The position numbers and the translations under genes were made by a program. Below the pieces are notes generated by a model. The model worked only from the letters and a program-made list of their open reading frames with translations, was not told the DNA's origin and searched no databases. Shown here piece by piece: positions 33,265 through 46,500 of a DNA stretch of 64,000 bases (its first letter is position 1; each line of letters opens with the position of its first letter). Source of the DNA: Alopecurus myosuroides (lineage: Eukaryota; Streptophyta; Magnoliopsida; Poales; Poaceae); assembly GCA_028641055.1 (NCBI GenBank), contig CM054059.1:47194477-47258476 (forward strand). Reading direction: 5' to 3'.

Positions 33265-33620
33265 AGAGTTAAGATTGGCTTCCACTCCACCCCTACCACG
33301 GTTGCAGCTCTTTGGAACCTTCCACCACCAGCTAACCTTTCAGCCATCATTTGGCCCGAAGTTGCTTTGATTGTTCTATGGAAAATTTGGGACGCCAGGA
33401 ACGCCATGGTCTTTCGCTCCATCGACCAACCCACCTCCCTCACGGTTTGTAATATTATACAGGATCTCACTCTGTGGTCTCACCGTTTCAAAAAAACGGA
33501 ACAAAGAGTAGCCGTCGATCTGTGGCGTGCACATCTCTCTCTATGTAACTCCTAAATATTTCTATCAGTAAAATTCAGGTGGGGAGACTTTCCCCCCCGG
33601 TGACAGCATCAAAAAAAAAA
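33265..33620 (+). pseudogene. Short LINE 3' end (RT C-terminus plus poly(A))
   Basis: The plus strand reads ALIVLWKIWDARNAMVFR (about 33365-33420), typical of the C-terminus of plant L1-type ORF2, to a stop at 33553-33555. A short 3' tail follows with poly(A) at 33611-33620. AAGATTTA at 33257-33264 is repeated at 33620-33627, a plausible 8-bp target duplication. Severely 5'-truncated. It lies about 110 bases beyond the stop codon of the ankyrin gene, in the opposite orientation. Confidence 0.75.
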
Positions 33621-33735
33621 AGATTTACAACCGAGCAGTCCGAGCAAGCAAACACTGGGAAAACGAGGAGATAAAGGGAAGAGAAGAGGTAACCACCGCC
33701 CGCGCCATTGCTTGACTCGCGTCCCAAGTCCAATT

Positions 33736-34523
33736 TCAATCGAGATCGTCGCTTCTCAGGTCCAGTTTCAATGCCGAAACGAGTGCTCTGCATGCTCCGG
33801 CATAATCCTAAACAAGCAAGCATCAGTGCGGTTGGCCAGGGAATACGACAGAGTACGGGAAACAGAATGCCAATGCACACTCTCCCTGGCGCAGCTCACC
33901 TCCACCAGTATCAGAGCTATTGCTTGCTCATAGCAGGAATTCGATAGGTCCATGTTCATAGTTCTGTAGGTATAAGCATCAACCAGAGCCTTGTCTTCTT
34001 CACTCGTATGCAGCCAGCAGAGGCTCCTCTTTGCATACAAGGTTGAATCATCATAGTCAATCTCCATTGCCTGCAGTTTGTACATACATGGAGGCATAAA
34101 CGGTTTGTACATGGAGGTATTCTAGCAACGGTTTATATTGCATTATGTTTCGTGATTCCGAGCATTTTAGCCAGAAAGGGGTTCATCAGGAAGTAAAAGT
34201 GCACCGCGGAGCTAATGAAGTATATGATGCACGAGCTTACCTTGGTATAGAGAGCCAACGCATCAGCATAATTATTTTCCTTAAATGCAGCATCCCCTTG
34301 CATTTTCAAAGCACATCCACCATTTGCATCGAGGAGAGGATTCTGAATCAAACGAACAACTGAGAGTCAGTCAGGATATAAAATGCAAATTTACTCTTGA
34401 ATTCACATAGTTCGCATATTCAATTATTACATCAGTGCCTGTACGGGTTGTGAGAGGGGAAAGAATCTTGACGCAGTCCATCCATCCTTGGGTTGCGGCA
34501 ACTTCTGCTGCTGTTCTACCGAG
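33736..34523 (-). other. Ankyrin gene, exons 7-10
   Basis: Exon 7 holds the last ankyrin repeat, exons 8-9 the TPR-like helices, and exon 10 (72 bases) a last helix and TGA at 33738-33736. Exon 10 follows a clear TTGTTTAG acceptor, and its LVSALKLDLRSDD fits the end of TPR modules. Exon 7 has two possible donors (after 34407 or after 34431), both in phase. Exon 6 ends in phase 0 with a GTGAGT donor and exon 7 begins in phase 0, which supports joining the two blocks across 22.7 kb. Confidence 0.8.
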
Positions 34524-37500
34524 CTGTTCAGGAGGATATCAAGGATAAATCTCACAAACAAACAAGGGAGAGCTCATGCAATGAAAGAATTAGGTTTTCC
34601 ATTATGCAATAAGAGAAGACTGGCTAAGGCATTTATACTCATATCACTATGGGATTCAAAATATGATGAATTATAGGCATGTTGATAATAATCAAGTGAC
34701 ATTACTTAGTCGGTCCGAACAGGAATCCGTTAGAAATGTATGTTAGCCAGATTCCCATTATATCCTGGACATGTCAGGTGCAAGAATGCTTGAACCAGCC
34801 TCCTCCAATATTTTCTTTTGTGGTAAGTAGAGATCGTCCCGACACCAGTATATAGAACATTTTGCGAGAGAACATACACAGGCCTTCATTGTGGGACATT
34901 TTACCCCAAAGTAGTTTTGAAAGAACTTCACTAGTTACGACAGAGTTTCACGATACCTTAGTTCGCAAGTGCAACATTTCTCAATTTTATTTTAATATCC
35001 AAACAGGATAAGAGCAAGTTCCCATCTTCTATCCTTTTTTATAGCCCAAGCATAACTGTCTAAAACTCTCAGTTCAACAGTACTTTCTTGTGGAGTCAAA
35101 AATCAATTTTGGTCCCTAGCAGACTAGTCACTTTCTTTTAAGTATTTCCCACCTTTCCTCCTAGGAGGCTTGTAACCTGAATTCTCCCTTTTCAATGAAA
35201 CGAAACACTCCAAACCCCCTCCCTCCCCGCTCCTCATGGCCTCCTCCGGCGGCGGCCGCTGGCCCAGTCCCGACGACGAGGGCTCGAGCGCAAGGTCGTA
35301 CAGCGACGTTGCCCGCACCCCTCCCGCCTCCCCGCGCCTCCCCCAGAGGCAGCACCCGCCCCGGCGCGCCAGGCCCCCGCCCCTGCCACTGGGCGCGCAC
35401 CCGCCAAGGCCCGCCTCGGACCCCGCTCGGAGGTTCACTGCGTGCAGGTGGACGAAGATGGCTTCCAGCAGCCCCGCCGCCGGAACAGGCGCCGCCGCGC
35501 CCACCGTGCTGAGGCGGCTCGCCCCACCCCGAGGCTGAGCCATAGTCCCTCGCCGGAGGAGGCCGCCAGCCTCTGCTTCCGATGCCTCGACCCTGGCCAC
35601 CGCGTGAGGAAGTGCACCAACCGCGTCCGCTGCCGCCGGTGCCTCCTCCCTGGCCATGAGTCCTGGGAGTGCGAGACGGTCCTCCCCGCTGGTGTGCAGT
35701 CCCCGCTGCGCATCGCTGCCGCGCCAGAGAACGGCACCGCGCCCGAGCCCGTGCCGCGCCAGGGGCGTGCGCGCGCTGCGCTTGTGGCCGCGGCCCCGAC
35801 CAGGCCCGTGTGTCATGGTGGTGTCACGGCAGATGCCATAGGATGGCTAAAGTTGTGGGGACGATGGACGCTGGAGGCGCTCGGGGAGGGATCACGCGAC
35901 GAGTAGCCGCGTGAAGTATGAAACAAGCACTGCAAACAACACGATCTACCCAGGTTCAGGGCCCTCGTGAGGAGGTAAAACCCCTACTCCTGCCTTTCTC
36001 TCTGTATATTAGTGTCTCTCCGAGTAGCCACAGTAGAAATGTTCTTGCTACCGAGTAGCCACCCTTCTCTCTACGTGCGGAACTAGGTCAAGAATGCGAG
36101 CCGATTCTGGGGATCCCTCGCGCAGGAGGGGGCAGGGCACCTTATATACTCGGTGCCCAACCGGATACAGCCAAATACAAACAGATGTCGACATTGTGTG
36201 CACACCGTCCTTCTTCCGAGTTCCCGCTGACAGCTTTGGCTTCTAAGTTTGTCCGGTGCGGAAAGTCGTTGGGCAAAACCAAGTAACCAGTCTGTTATCA
36301 CTGCCACGAACACAGAGTAGGTCCCCCCTATCCTGCGACGCCCTGCTTCCACACTGTCGCTGTCAGGCACGCCGTCCTCAGATGAACAGTGCCGTGAACA
36401 GTGCCAAAGTACGGATCCGGGATACGCGGGATTCTGTGTCAGAACGGCTCCTTTGACTTCTGGCCCGAGTAGGACCCGCCATTTCTACTCGGACCAACTC
36501 TTCTATTCGGAGGAACATAACTCTCTTGATTCGTCCTTCTGGCCATCTATGTGTAGGACCGGGTAGCAGTCGACCGGGTAGCAAGTACCGGGTAGCCGGC
36601 TACTCGGCCAAACATCCCTTCTGATCTTACCTTTAGCACTTGCCTTTACCCTACTCGGGGGTAACCCCCCGACAGCAGTCCCCGAAGCTGGTAGAGTCCT
36701 GCGAACTCGTTCACTGGGCCCTGCCAGCTTAAAACCAACCTTGCCAGTATTGCCATTGAACCTTAGGATACCGAGTAGATCCTCCGAGTAGCCCTTGATA
36801 TTGTTTTGAGTTTCTTCTCTTCCGAATAGAACCATTTTTCTTCTCTGTAGCCGAGTAAAATGACTTGGTGGAATCCCGAATCGAAATCTCTGCGGGGCAG
36901 AGCACAATCCGGCTTTCCGCACTGCAACTGGGCACGTGTCACGCGGACACGACCCCGACGCCTCGGTGCCCGGGAACTGACAGGCCACGCGCCCAGTTTT
37001 CACGGAGTGGGCCCACCAGCCCGTTACGTCCCATCAAAGGCAGTGATTACCCACGATCTCGTCGTGGGATTAATTGTGGCCGTTTCGCGCGCGTTCCGCG
37101 CTGTGTGCGTTTCTAACCGGTCCACACGGCCCACGCCGCACGATCTCCGCCACGATCGATCCCACTACCTCAACTCGTAACGGCAACCCGAGGGGCGGTA
37201 TAAATACCCCCTCGGCAACTCCTTCTTCCTCTTCTGCTCTCACTTTCCCCTCGCCTCCTCGTTTCTCCGCCGCCGCAGAGCACCTCGCCGCCGCGCATCT
37301 CATCGCGCCGCCGCGAGTTTCTCCACCCAATTCCTTCGATTCCTCACCAAACCTTTTCTCCAAGCTGATGGCTCGTGACGACGATGCTCGCGCCGGCTGG
37401 GCCGGATCTGAGGTCACCGCCGAGGAGTGCCAATGGCTGGTGAACACCCGGCGAGTTCCTCCCGGTGTTCGCTGCCGGCATCCTGTCAGCGAGCTCGTCC

Positions 37501-40500
37501 CCACTCCGCAGGAGGGCAAGCACATCGTCTTCCTCGCGCACTTCGCGCGAGGATTCGGGCTCCCGGCCTCAGATTTCCTCCGCGCCTTTCTCAACCACTA
37601 CGGCCTCCAGCCGCACCACCTCCCGCCAAACGCCATCGTCATGCTCTCATACCATGCCGTGGTATGCGAGGCATTCCTGGGTGTACGGCCCACCCGACGA
37701 CCTGGTCCCGGTACTTCTTCTTCCGGAAGCAAAGCAAGGCCAGGAAAGACGGCGCGGAGAGCAGCCGCGGGATGACGGAGACTGGCAGCGCCATGATGGT
37801 GCAGCGCGGCGGGACCAACCACCCGCGGATCAAAGGTCTGGATTCTGTCCGCAAGTGGCAGAGGACCTTCCTCTACGTGAAGAACATCCCCGTCGAGAAG
37901 GGAGCTGCCGTGGTGGATCAGATCAATCTGCCCCGGTGGACCAACACCGCTCCCACCGGGCAGAACTGGAAGACCAAGCCGCCAGTGAACTCCGACATCA
38001 AGCAGATGGACGAGCGCCTTGCCGAGCTGATTGAGGAGGGGCTCAAGAGTGACGACCCCATCGCCTGCTGGATCTCCAGGCGGGTGCTCCCGCTGCAACG
38101 CCGCGCAAATCTCATGTGCTACATGGGCGGCCACCGAGATTGCACTCGGACGACCACGTTCGAGCTCAGCAATGCGGACGTGGCCGTCTGGGCGCGCTCC
38201 ATCATGAGCACCGGGCTCAGGGACAGCTGGCAGTACGGCTTCGTGTCGTACAGCCGCACGAAACCAATTCAGCGGGTTAGTATCTTTCTTCTCGTTTCCT
38301 GTGTATTGTTCCCGAGTAGATAGCCTTCTCAGCTTGCTGTGCCTAGTATCTCCACTCTGCGCCGAGTAGGACATTTAGCAGTGTTCCTTAGGCTTCGTGT
38401 GCTTTGTGTTTGCACGCCCTGCTGAGTAGCACACCTAGTATTCCTTAGGCTTCATGTGTTTTGTGTTTGCACGTCCTGCCGAGTAGCGCACTTAGCAGTT
38501 TTGCCTAGGCTTCATGTGCTTTGTGTTTGCACGCCCTGCCGAGTAGCGCACTTAGCAATTTTGCCTAGGCTTCATGTGCTTTGTGCCAGCACGCCCTGCT
38601 ACGTGTGATGCCGTTATGCTACTCGACTGATTTGTGGTGCTTGCCTATCTTCCAGATCCTTGCTCGCCAGATCGCTGAAAGCCAAGAGCTCTTTGAGGCT
38701 AACTGGGAAGAGGACCGACAGGAGGACGACGAGGTCTCCTTCGACACCGCGGATAGCCTCTGCATCCCTCACGCCGTCCAGCCGGGTAAGCACCACGTCG
38801 ACACGTCCATTCGGGACTGGTCCGAAGACGACGACGAAGGTGATTAAGTTCACCTCTTTCGGTCGCGAGTAGCGCAACCCTATTTCCTTCGGTTTTCTAA
38901 CTGTTTTCTTTTTCTCAACTTCACAGATGATGCTGATGTTGATGCTGGTGGTAAAGAGGAGGGCGAGGACGAGGGTGAGGACGAGGACGCCCTTACCGTC
39001 GATCCGCTCGCGGTTGCCGCTCCCGCTACTCGCAAGAGGGCGGGTAGCGGTGCTCAAGAGCCCCCCAGCAAGAAGCCCAAGCAGGCCGTGAAGAAGGTTA
39101 AACAGGGGAGACGACTACCGCCTTCCCGTGCAGGGTAAGTAACTTTCTCCCGAGTTGCGCATCGCTGTTGCTGTTTTTTCTGAATTCCTTGCTATTGCTT
39201 CTCGGTTTCTTCTGTCCTTCTCTCCTTTCTGAATTCTCTCTTCTTTTCAGTGCCCCCTTGGATGCTAATGCTGCTGCCGTGCCCGCCAAATCCAAGTCCA
39301 AGAAGAGATCTGCCATCGACGTAGATGCGCTCATCGATCTCTCTGAGGAGGACGAGGACACCGCACGGGACAGGGTGCGCTCACCCTCTCCTGTGAAAGG
39401 AGAAGCCGAGGACGAGTTCCAGTACATGTACACCGATGTCCATGGCGCCGAGCAGGAGCAGCAGGCCCGCGCAGAACAGGAAGCGCAGGATGCTGCTCGC
39501 AACGAGAGACCACTTTCTCCCCCAGCTGCCACAGCCGGGGAGAACACAGAACAAGACTCCGAGCAGCACGACCAGGCCGCCCTTGAGCGGCAGGAGGAGA
39601 GCCAAGAGCAGCCAGCAACAGGGGCTGCTGACCAAACTGACCCCGCGGCCCGGCCGCGGGTAGAGAAACCAGAAGAGACACACCAAGGTCCCGCTGCCGA
39701 GCAGCGGGTCGAGATAATTGACGAGATGGTGCAAGACCTGCAGGGCCACGCGCAGCCTGACGCTGCGCAGGGTAGCGCGCCCTTGCTGCCGCCTACCCAG
39801 CAGGGCACTTCATCCACTGCACCGAGCTCCCTGCCGGTGAAGAAGACCAAGATCACAACAAGCCATCCAATCAAGAAGGAGCCTGCCGAGAAGAAGGCCA
39901 AGATTACAGCGAGCTCTCCAGCCAAGAAGGAGGCCGCCGACAAGAAAATCGTTGAGAAGAAAGCTTCCGAGAAGCAGGCCTCTAAGAAGCAAATTGGCCA
40001 GTCTGACGCCAACGTCCGCAGAAATCCTCCTCGTGGCGCTGCGCAAGACTCTGCCACGATGCCGCCGCCCCAACCAATTGTAAAACCTGTTGCCAGGGCC
40101 GGGCAGCTCGTCATTGGCGATTCTGGCGCGGCCGCTGACGCAGCCGCTGGATCAAGTTTGCCAGACCCGCCATCCTATCCACCTTACTTGGTGAAGATGA
40201 GCAAGCAGCAAAACATCCCGATAACTGTTGCCGAGAAGAAACTTGCTATCAGGAAGGGCAAGCAGGCCACGGCTGTGGATTCCAAGCCGCCAGCCCGGAA
40301 CAAGGACAGATCCCTCTCAATTTACTCGCGTGAGGTCCAGGAGACCGAGGTGACGTCCAGGGGGCTCTAGGAGATGATTGACTGAGTAGGTTTCATCGAC
40401 GCCGAATGGAACAGCGACATCCTTGGCAAGAAAAACTGGCACGGCTTGGCTTTGGGCGATTTGGACCATATGCGCATAGACTGGAACAAGGCGGACATGG

Positions 40501-43500
40501 GCTACAATCCCATGACCATCTCGTCCAAGACCAGCACACTTGCCGCCAGGCTGTTCGTCCACCGCAAGGCCGCAGAGTTTATCGAACAAGCTTATGCAGT
40601 AAGTTTCGCTCACCCAATTCGAGTTGCATTTTTCTTCTCTTCTACTCTTCTCCTTCTTTTGATCCATCACCCAGTCCCCGAGATTCTGGCCGAGTAGACG
40701 GATACTCAACCGAGTTGCCGTCTTCTCGGGTTGAATCTTCACGATTTGTGTCTGATTCGTTCTCTTTCTGCTTCTCAGAATAGCCTCCTGAAGAGAACCA
40801 ACTTGTTCCGGCGATTGCTCTGGAACCACAGCATCGCTAGAAGGCGCCTTGAGGCCCTCGAAATGGAGCGCAAGACTGATGAGGCGACGGAGAAGGAGGT
40901 CATGGATCGCACCCTCCAGATCTCCGAGATCGAGAGTAAGCTTTTAGCTACGCGGTTTCTGCGTTTTGTGTTTACGCCCGCTTCTGCTTTCTGCTGTAAT
41001 CGATTCCTTTCTGCAGGCAAGTTTAAGACCTTGGCAGAGGAGCATGCGAACTGCCGCGTCTTTGTTGAGAGCGGTCAAACTACGATCAAGAGGCTGGAAG
41101 GTGAGTTGGTGTTTCTCTCGGCTTGTTTTCCTTCCTCCCATCTTTGCTACTCTGCTGATCGTGTTCTGCTCTTCACAGAAGACCACAAGAAATTTGTCGA
41201 GGAGCATCTCGACTGCCTCAAACCCGCCGAGGTGCAGCAGCAGTTGGCTAGCCAGGCTGTGGAGCTGAAGAAGGAATACACCACTGAGCTGGAACCTCTC
41301 CAACTCCAACTGCGAACCGCTCTCCAAAAAGCCGTTGATCTAGCTGCCGAGAAGAATAAAATAGTGGCCGAGAAGAAAAAGTTTGAAGCAACTGCCAAGG
41401 CCGAGAAGCGGGCTCTCGAGCTGGAGTGCGACACGCTGAGGAAAAGCAACTCGGATCTAATGCTCCAGCTGGCCTAGTTCCGGAGGGTGGAAGAAAGGCA
41501 TGTTGCCGACGAGGAGTCATGGGAGAAGACACTGCAGTCGCTACTCTGCGAGCTGAACAGTAAGTACCCGCTTCCCTGCGCTTTGCTGTTCCTTTTGCTT
41601 CTCTGCTGCTTGATTCGCTTCTCTTCTCTATCTCTTTTTCTAATCTTTTTGATAGGTTTTTCAGAAATCTTCCCCGACCTAAGCTCAGCCTGCAAACCTG
41701 CTCTTTCAAAGGCCCAAGCAGCTCGCACCGAGAAGGGGCAGCCCATGGATACAAAAGCTTCAATTGAAGACTGCTTCACCAACATGCAGGGGCAGCTCCA
41801 GCGTCTGAGGGGCGTGGGCACCGATCTGGTGCGCACTGCCTTCAAGCTCCATGACTTGTTCTGGCCTCGGGACACTGCGCCAGCAACCATTCGCGGACTT
41901 GCCGAGAAGCTGAATGGCGTCAAGGCCGAACTGAAGAAGTGGCGGGCTTCCGAAGCTCGGGCAGGCGCGGACATGCTGCTCCTCTTCGTCTGCAGCTGGT
42001 ATGACAATCTTGATCTCAACCTCATCCTCGAGATGCGCCGAGATTCGAGGTGGGAGAAGGATACCGACTGCGTGGCTCGCCGCCAGTTGGTTGCGTACGA
42101 GATTGCATCCTACGCGGATACCGCGGGCTACATCGACGGCGTCACCGAGCCCGACACGGAGGTGGAGGGCGAGGATGACGACGAGGATGATGATGACGAC
42201 GAGGAAGCCACTGAGTCCGAGGGCCTGAGCTGCTTTAACAGTGCTAGCGAGAAGACCGGGAAGGGGAAGGCTGCAGTCGTCGCGGATAGCGAAGATGAGG
42301 CCGAGAGCGAGAAGATGGTTATCGACACCGCGGTGCTCGAATTCGGCACTTCATCAGGTGCTGCCCTCGACGACACGGCGCTTCTCCGCACCCAAGCTGC
42401 TGCCTCCACCTCGGCAACGGACGTCACCTCGGTGGCCACGGCCACCTCTGATCAGGCTGCCACCACTCCAGAAGCTGATGCGGCGAAGACTGACGCCACC
42501 AACTCGGAAGCTGACACCGCCAAGGATGCCTCCGAGACTGATGCCGCCAGGACCAACACTGAAGCTGATGTCGCCAAGGCCAACATCAAGGATGCTGCTA
42601 CCTCCACCTGATCACCTCCTGCAACTTTTATCCTTAAAACTTTTATCGGATCCCCGGGATGCCGGGTGCAGATGTATCAAAACAATTATGTTTGTCGCTT
42701 GCTACTCAGTTTTATTCACGTTTGATATTTAACTTAGTCAATTTGAGCAGCCTTGGCTCGATGTCGGGTTGCGTTATCATGCAAGTCCGCGAGTTGCATT
42801 TCTTATTCGCTCTTCCTTTTTATCTCAGCTCTTACCCGCAACTTGTTGCTTTTTTGGTATTCGAGTCACAAGAATTCAAAGTTGGAGTTGCAAACACTTA
42901 GCCACTTAGAAACACTCATAGTAACGCAGCCCACCACTTAGCCGAAAAGGAGTTAACAAAAAACAACAGTAAAAGATCCCCTACTCGGTTCCTGCGCTCT
43001 TTCTTTCCTTAGTAATTTTTCTTGTGCTCATTGACCTTTTGCTTGTTCTCTTGCTTGCCATGAAGACGGGTTTCGGACAACAGCAGAGTCGAAGAGTTGG
43101 CATATAGGTTTAAACACAATACTAAAGGTACTCGTGAAATTTTAAGCAGAGCAACCGAGTGGACAAAAGTGAAGCCGGGTAGCAACACACAGAGTAATTT
43201 TGGAGGAGGGCAGTCCCCGAGCTTAATTTCAGATTGCAGAATAGAATTTTAACTCGGATAAGAGAGTACATACACATCTTTGCTCACGAATGAAAGCGAC
43301 GAAGTAGGGCTACATTCCAGGGGCGCTTGGATTCCTCTCCAGCTTTATCTGCCCTGTTCTCCTGTGATGGACGCACGTCCACGAGATAATAGGCATCATT
43401 GTGCAGCGTTTTGCTCACAATGAAGGGCCCTTCCCATGGAGGAGACAACTTGTGCATCCCGGCTGTGCGTTGCACAAGCCTAAGGACCATGTCTCCTTCT

Positions 43501-46500
43501 CGGAAAACCCTTGGGTTCACCTTTCGGCTATGATAACGCCGCAGGTTTTGCTGGTAGATAGCTGAACGTGACAGAGTGAGCTCTTTGCTTCTTCGAGCAG
43601 GTCAACGTCATCTTCTCGAGCTTCTCTCGCCTCCACCTCAGTGTAGAGGGTTACTCGGGGGGAGTCATGCTCTAAGTCTATTGGCAACACGGCCTCAGCC
43701 CCGTATACCAAGAAGAATGGCGTGTAGCCGGTTGACCGGTTAGGGGTAGTCCTTAGACTCCACAACACCGCTGGCAACTCGTCTAGCCAACACCCAGGTG
43801 TTTTCAGCAATGGCTCAATCAGGCTTGGCTTTATGCCTGCTAGCACCATGCCGTTTGCTCTTTCCACTTGCCCATTGGAGGCGGGATGCGCAACAGATGC
43901 AACATCTAGTCGGATGTGCTTATCTCTGCAGAACCGCACCATTGCCCCCTCAGCAAAATTTGTACCGTTATCCGTGATGATGCTGTGCGGGTAGCCGTAT
44001 CTCAGGATCACATCCTTTAAGAATTTCACGGCTGTAGCTCCATCGCACTTCCGAATAGGCTTCACTTCAATCCATTTGGTGAACTTGTCCACCATGACTA
44101 AGATGTGTGTCATGTTGCCTTTAGCCGGCTTGAAGGGGCCAACCATGTCTAAACACCATACAGCAAACGGCCAAGTGATGGGAATGGTTTTCAACTCGGA
44201 AGCAGGCATGTGAATCTTACTCGCGAACATTTGACAGCCGTTGCACTTCCTCACAATGTCTTCAGCTTGTTACAGAGCTGTGAGCCAGTAGAAGTCGTGC
44301 CGAAAAGCCTTCTTGACCAATGCCCGAGAAGAGGCGTGGTGCCCGCATTCTCCTTGGTGTATCTCCAACAGAATTTCTCCTTCTTCTTCCGGGTCCACAC
44401 AGCGTTGCAGCACGCCGGTGGCACTTCTCTTGTGCAGCACATCTCTGAATATGGTGTAGCTCTTGGACCTTCTCTGAATCTGCCTTGCGAGCACCTCATC
44501 TTCTGGCAGAGTGCCGTCCTTTAGAAAGGATAATATGGGCATGGCCCAACTCGGTGTCTCCCGTGTAGAAAACACCGGTTCGTCCACTTCGGGGTAGGCA
44601 CCTCTGGCTGCTCTTTAAGGTTGGGAGCACTTCTCTGAAGCCCTGAGCGATTGGCAAGGATCTCCTCAATGAATGCGACAGTCCCCGGGTTGAGGACAGC
44701 AGTCCCCCAGTATGGAGTGGTAGTCCCCGAGTAAGGAGTGGCAGTCCCCGAGTAGTGAGTGGCAGTCCCCGAGTAAGGAGTGGCAGTCCCCGGGTTCTCT
44801 GTTGCACTCTCCCAGTCAATCTCCATAGGAACGGATTCTTCATTTGGCAGAGAAGGAACAAATATGGATTCCGAGCTGGGAGATGGCTTGATGGATAGCT
44901 TCGTCAAGTGCTCCAACGTAATCCCCGCCGGGATGGACTGCCGAGAAGATCCCACTTGGACAGCTCGTCTGCTGCTTCATTCTCTGCCCGGTGAATATGC
45001 TGGAACTCGCAGTCTTCGAAGAATCCAGTCATAGACTGTACCAGGAAGCGGTATGATGCCATGTTGGCATCTAGAGCATCCCAAGTGCCAGAGACTTGCT
45101 GCACCACCAGATCTGAATCGCCATAGCATATGATGCGCTGCACGCCAACCTCCTTTGCTACTCGCAGGCCGTGCACCACGGCCTCGTACTCTGCAACATT
45201 GTTGGATGCCTTGAAATGAATCTGCAGCACGTACTTGAGCTGATCTCGTTTGGGTGACGTAAGCACTACGCCAGCACCAAGGCCTTCCTTCACCTTTGAG
45301 CCATCAAAGTGCATCTTCTAGTAATTGGAAACTGGAGCAGGAGGTTCGTACTGCACCTCAGCCCAGTCCACCAGAAATTCTGCCAGGATTTGAGACTTGA
45401 TGGCTTCTCTTCTCGCATAAGCGGAAGCGTACGCGGCCAGCTCAATTGCCCACTTGGCTACTCTGCCACTTGCTTCCTTGTTGCCCATGATATCCGAGAT
45501 GGGAGCAGAGCTCACAACCGTGATGGGGTGCTCTTGGAAATAATGCTTCAGTTTCTTGGCACCCAGGTACACGCCGTAGGTCATCTTCTGGTAATGCGGG
45601 TAGTTCTGCTTGGAGCTGGACAGCACTTCACTGAGGTAATATACTGGGCGCTGCACACTTTTGCCTTCTTCTTCTCGTTCCACCACAATCACCACGCTGA
45701 CCACTCGGTTGGTAGCAGCAATGTACAACAGCATTGGCTCCTTGGGTAGCGGACTAGCCAAGATAGGAGCGCTAGCCAGCATTGCCTTCAGCTCATTGAA
45801 TGCCACCTCCGCTTGCGGAGTCCAGACGAACTTGTCACTTTTCTTCATCAGCTGGTACGAAGGCAGGGCCTTCTCGCCCATTCGGCCCAGGAAACGGCTC
45901 AGAGATGCCAAGCAACCAGTGAATTTTTGCACATCCTTCAGGGATTTCGGCAAAGACATGCTCTCAATAGCTTTTATCTTTGAAGGATTGGCTTCAATGC
46001 CCCGACTAGACACCAAGAAGCCGAGTAGCTTGCCAGCCGGAACGCCAAAGGTGCATTTACTCGGATTCAGTTTCATTTTATACTTGCGCAAGTTGGCAAA
46101 GGTTTCCTCAAGATCGGCAAGCAGAGTTTGTGTTTTATTCGTTTTGATGACAATGTCATCTACGTACACCTGCACATTCTTGCCGAGCTGGTTGTGCAAG
46201 CATTTCTGCATATGCACCGCTGATAAGTAGCACCCGCATTCCGCAACCCGAAACACATGACACGATAGCAATAAGCCCCGTACGGGGTAATGAAGGCAGT
46301 CTTTATTTGATCAGCAGGATTGAGAGCTATCTGGTGAAAACCAGAGTAGGCATCTATGAAAGACAGCAGTTCACAACCAGCAGTGGAATCGATCACCTGA
46401 TCGATGCGAGGTAGCAGGAAATGATCCTTGGGGCATGCTTTGTTCAAGTCGGTGTAGTCGACACACATGCGCCATGCAGTAGCAGCCTTGGGGTCCTCCT

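Noticed and set aside
37427..38323. Treating the second frame at 37427-38323 as an independent gene
   Set aside because: It is the continuation of exon 1 of the antisense gene after a one-base loss near 37,695; the total exon length is one base short of a multiple of three.
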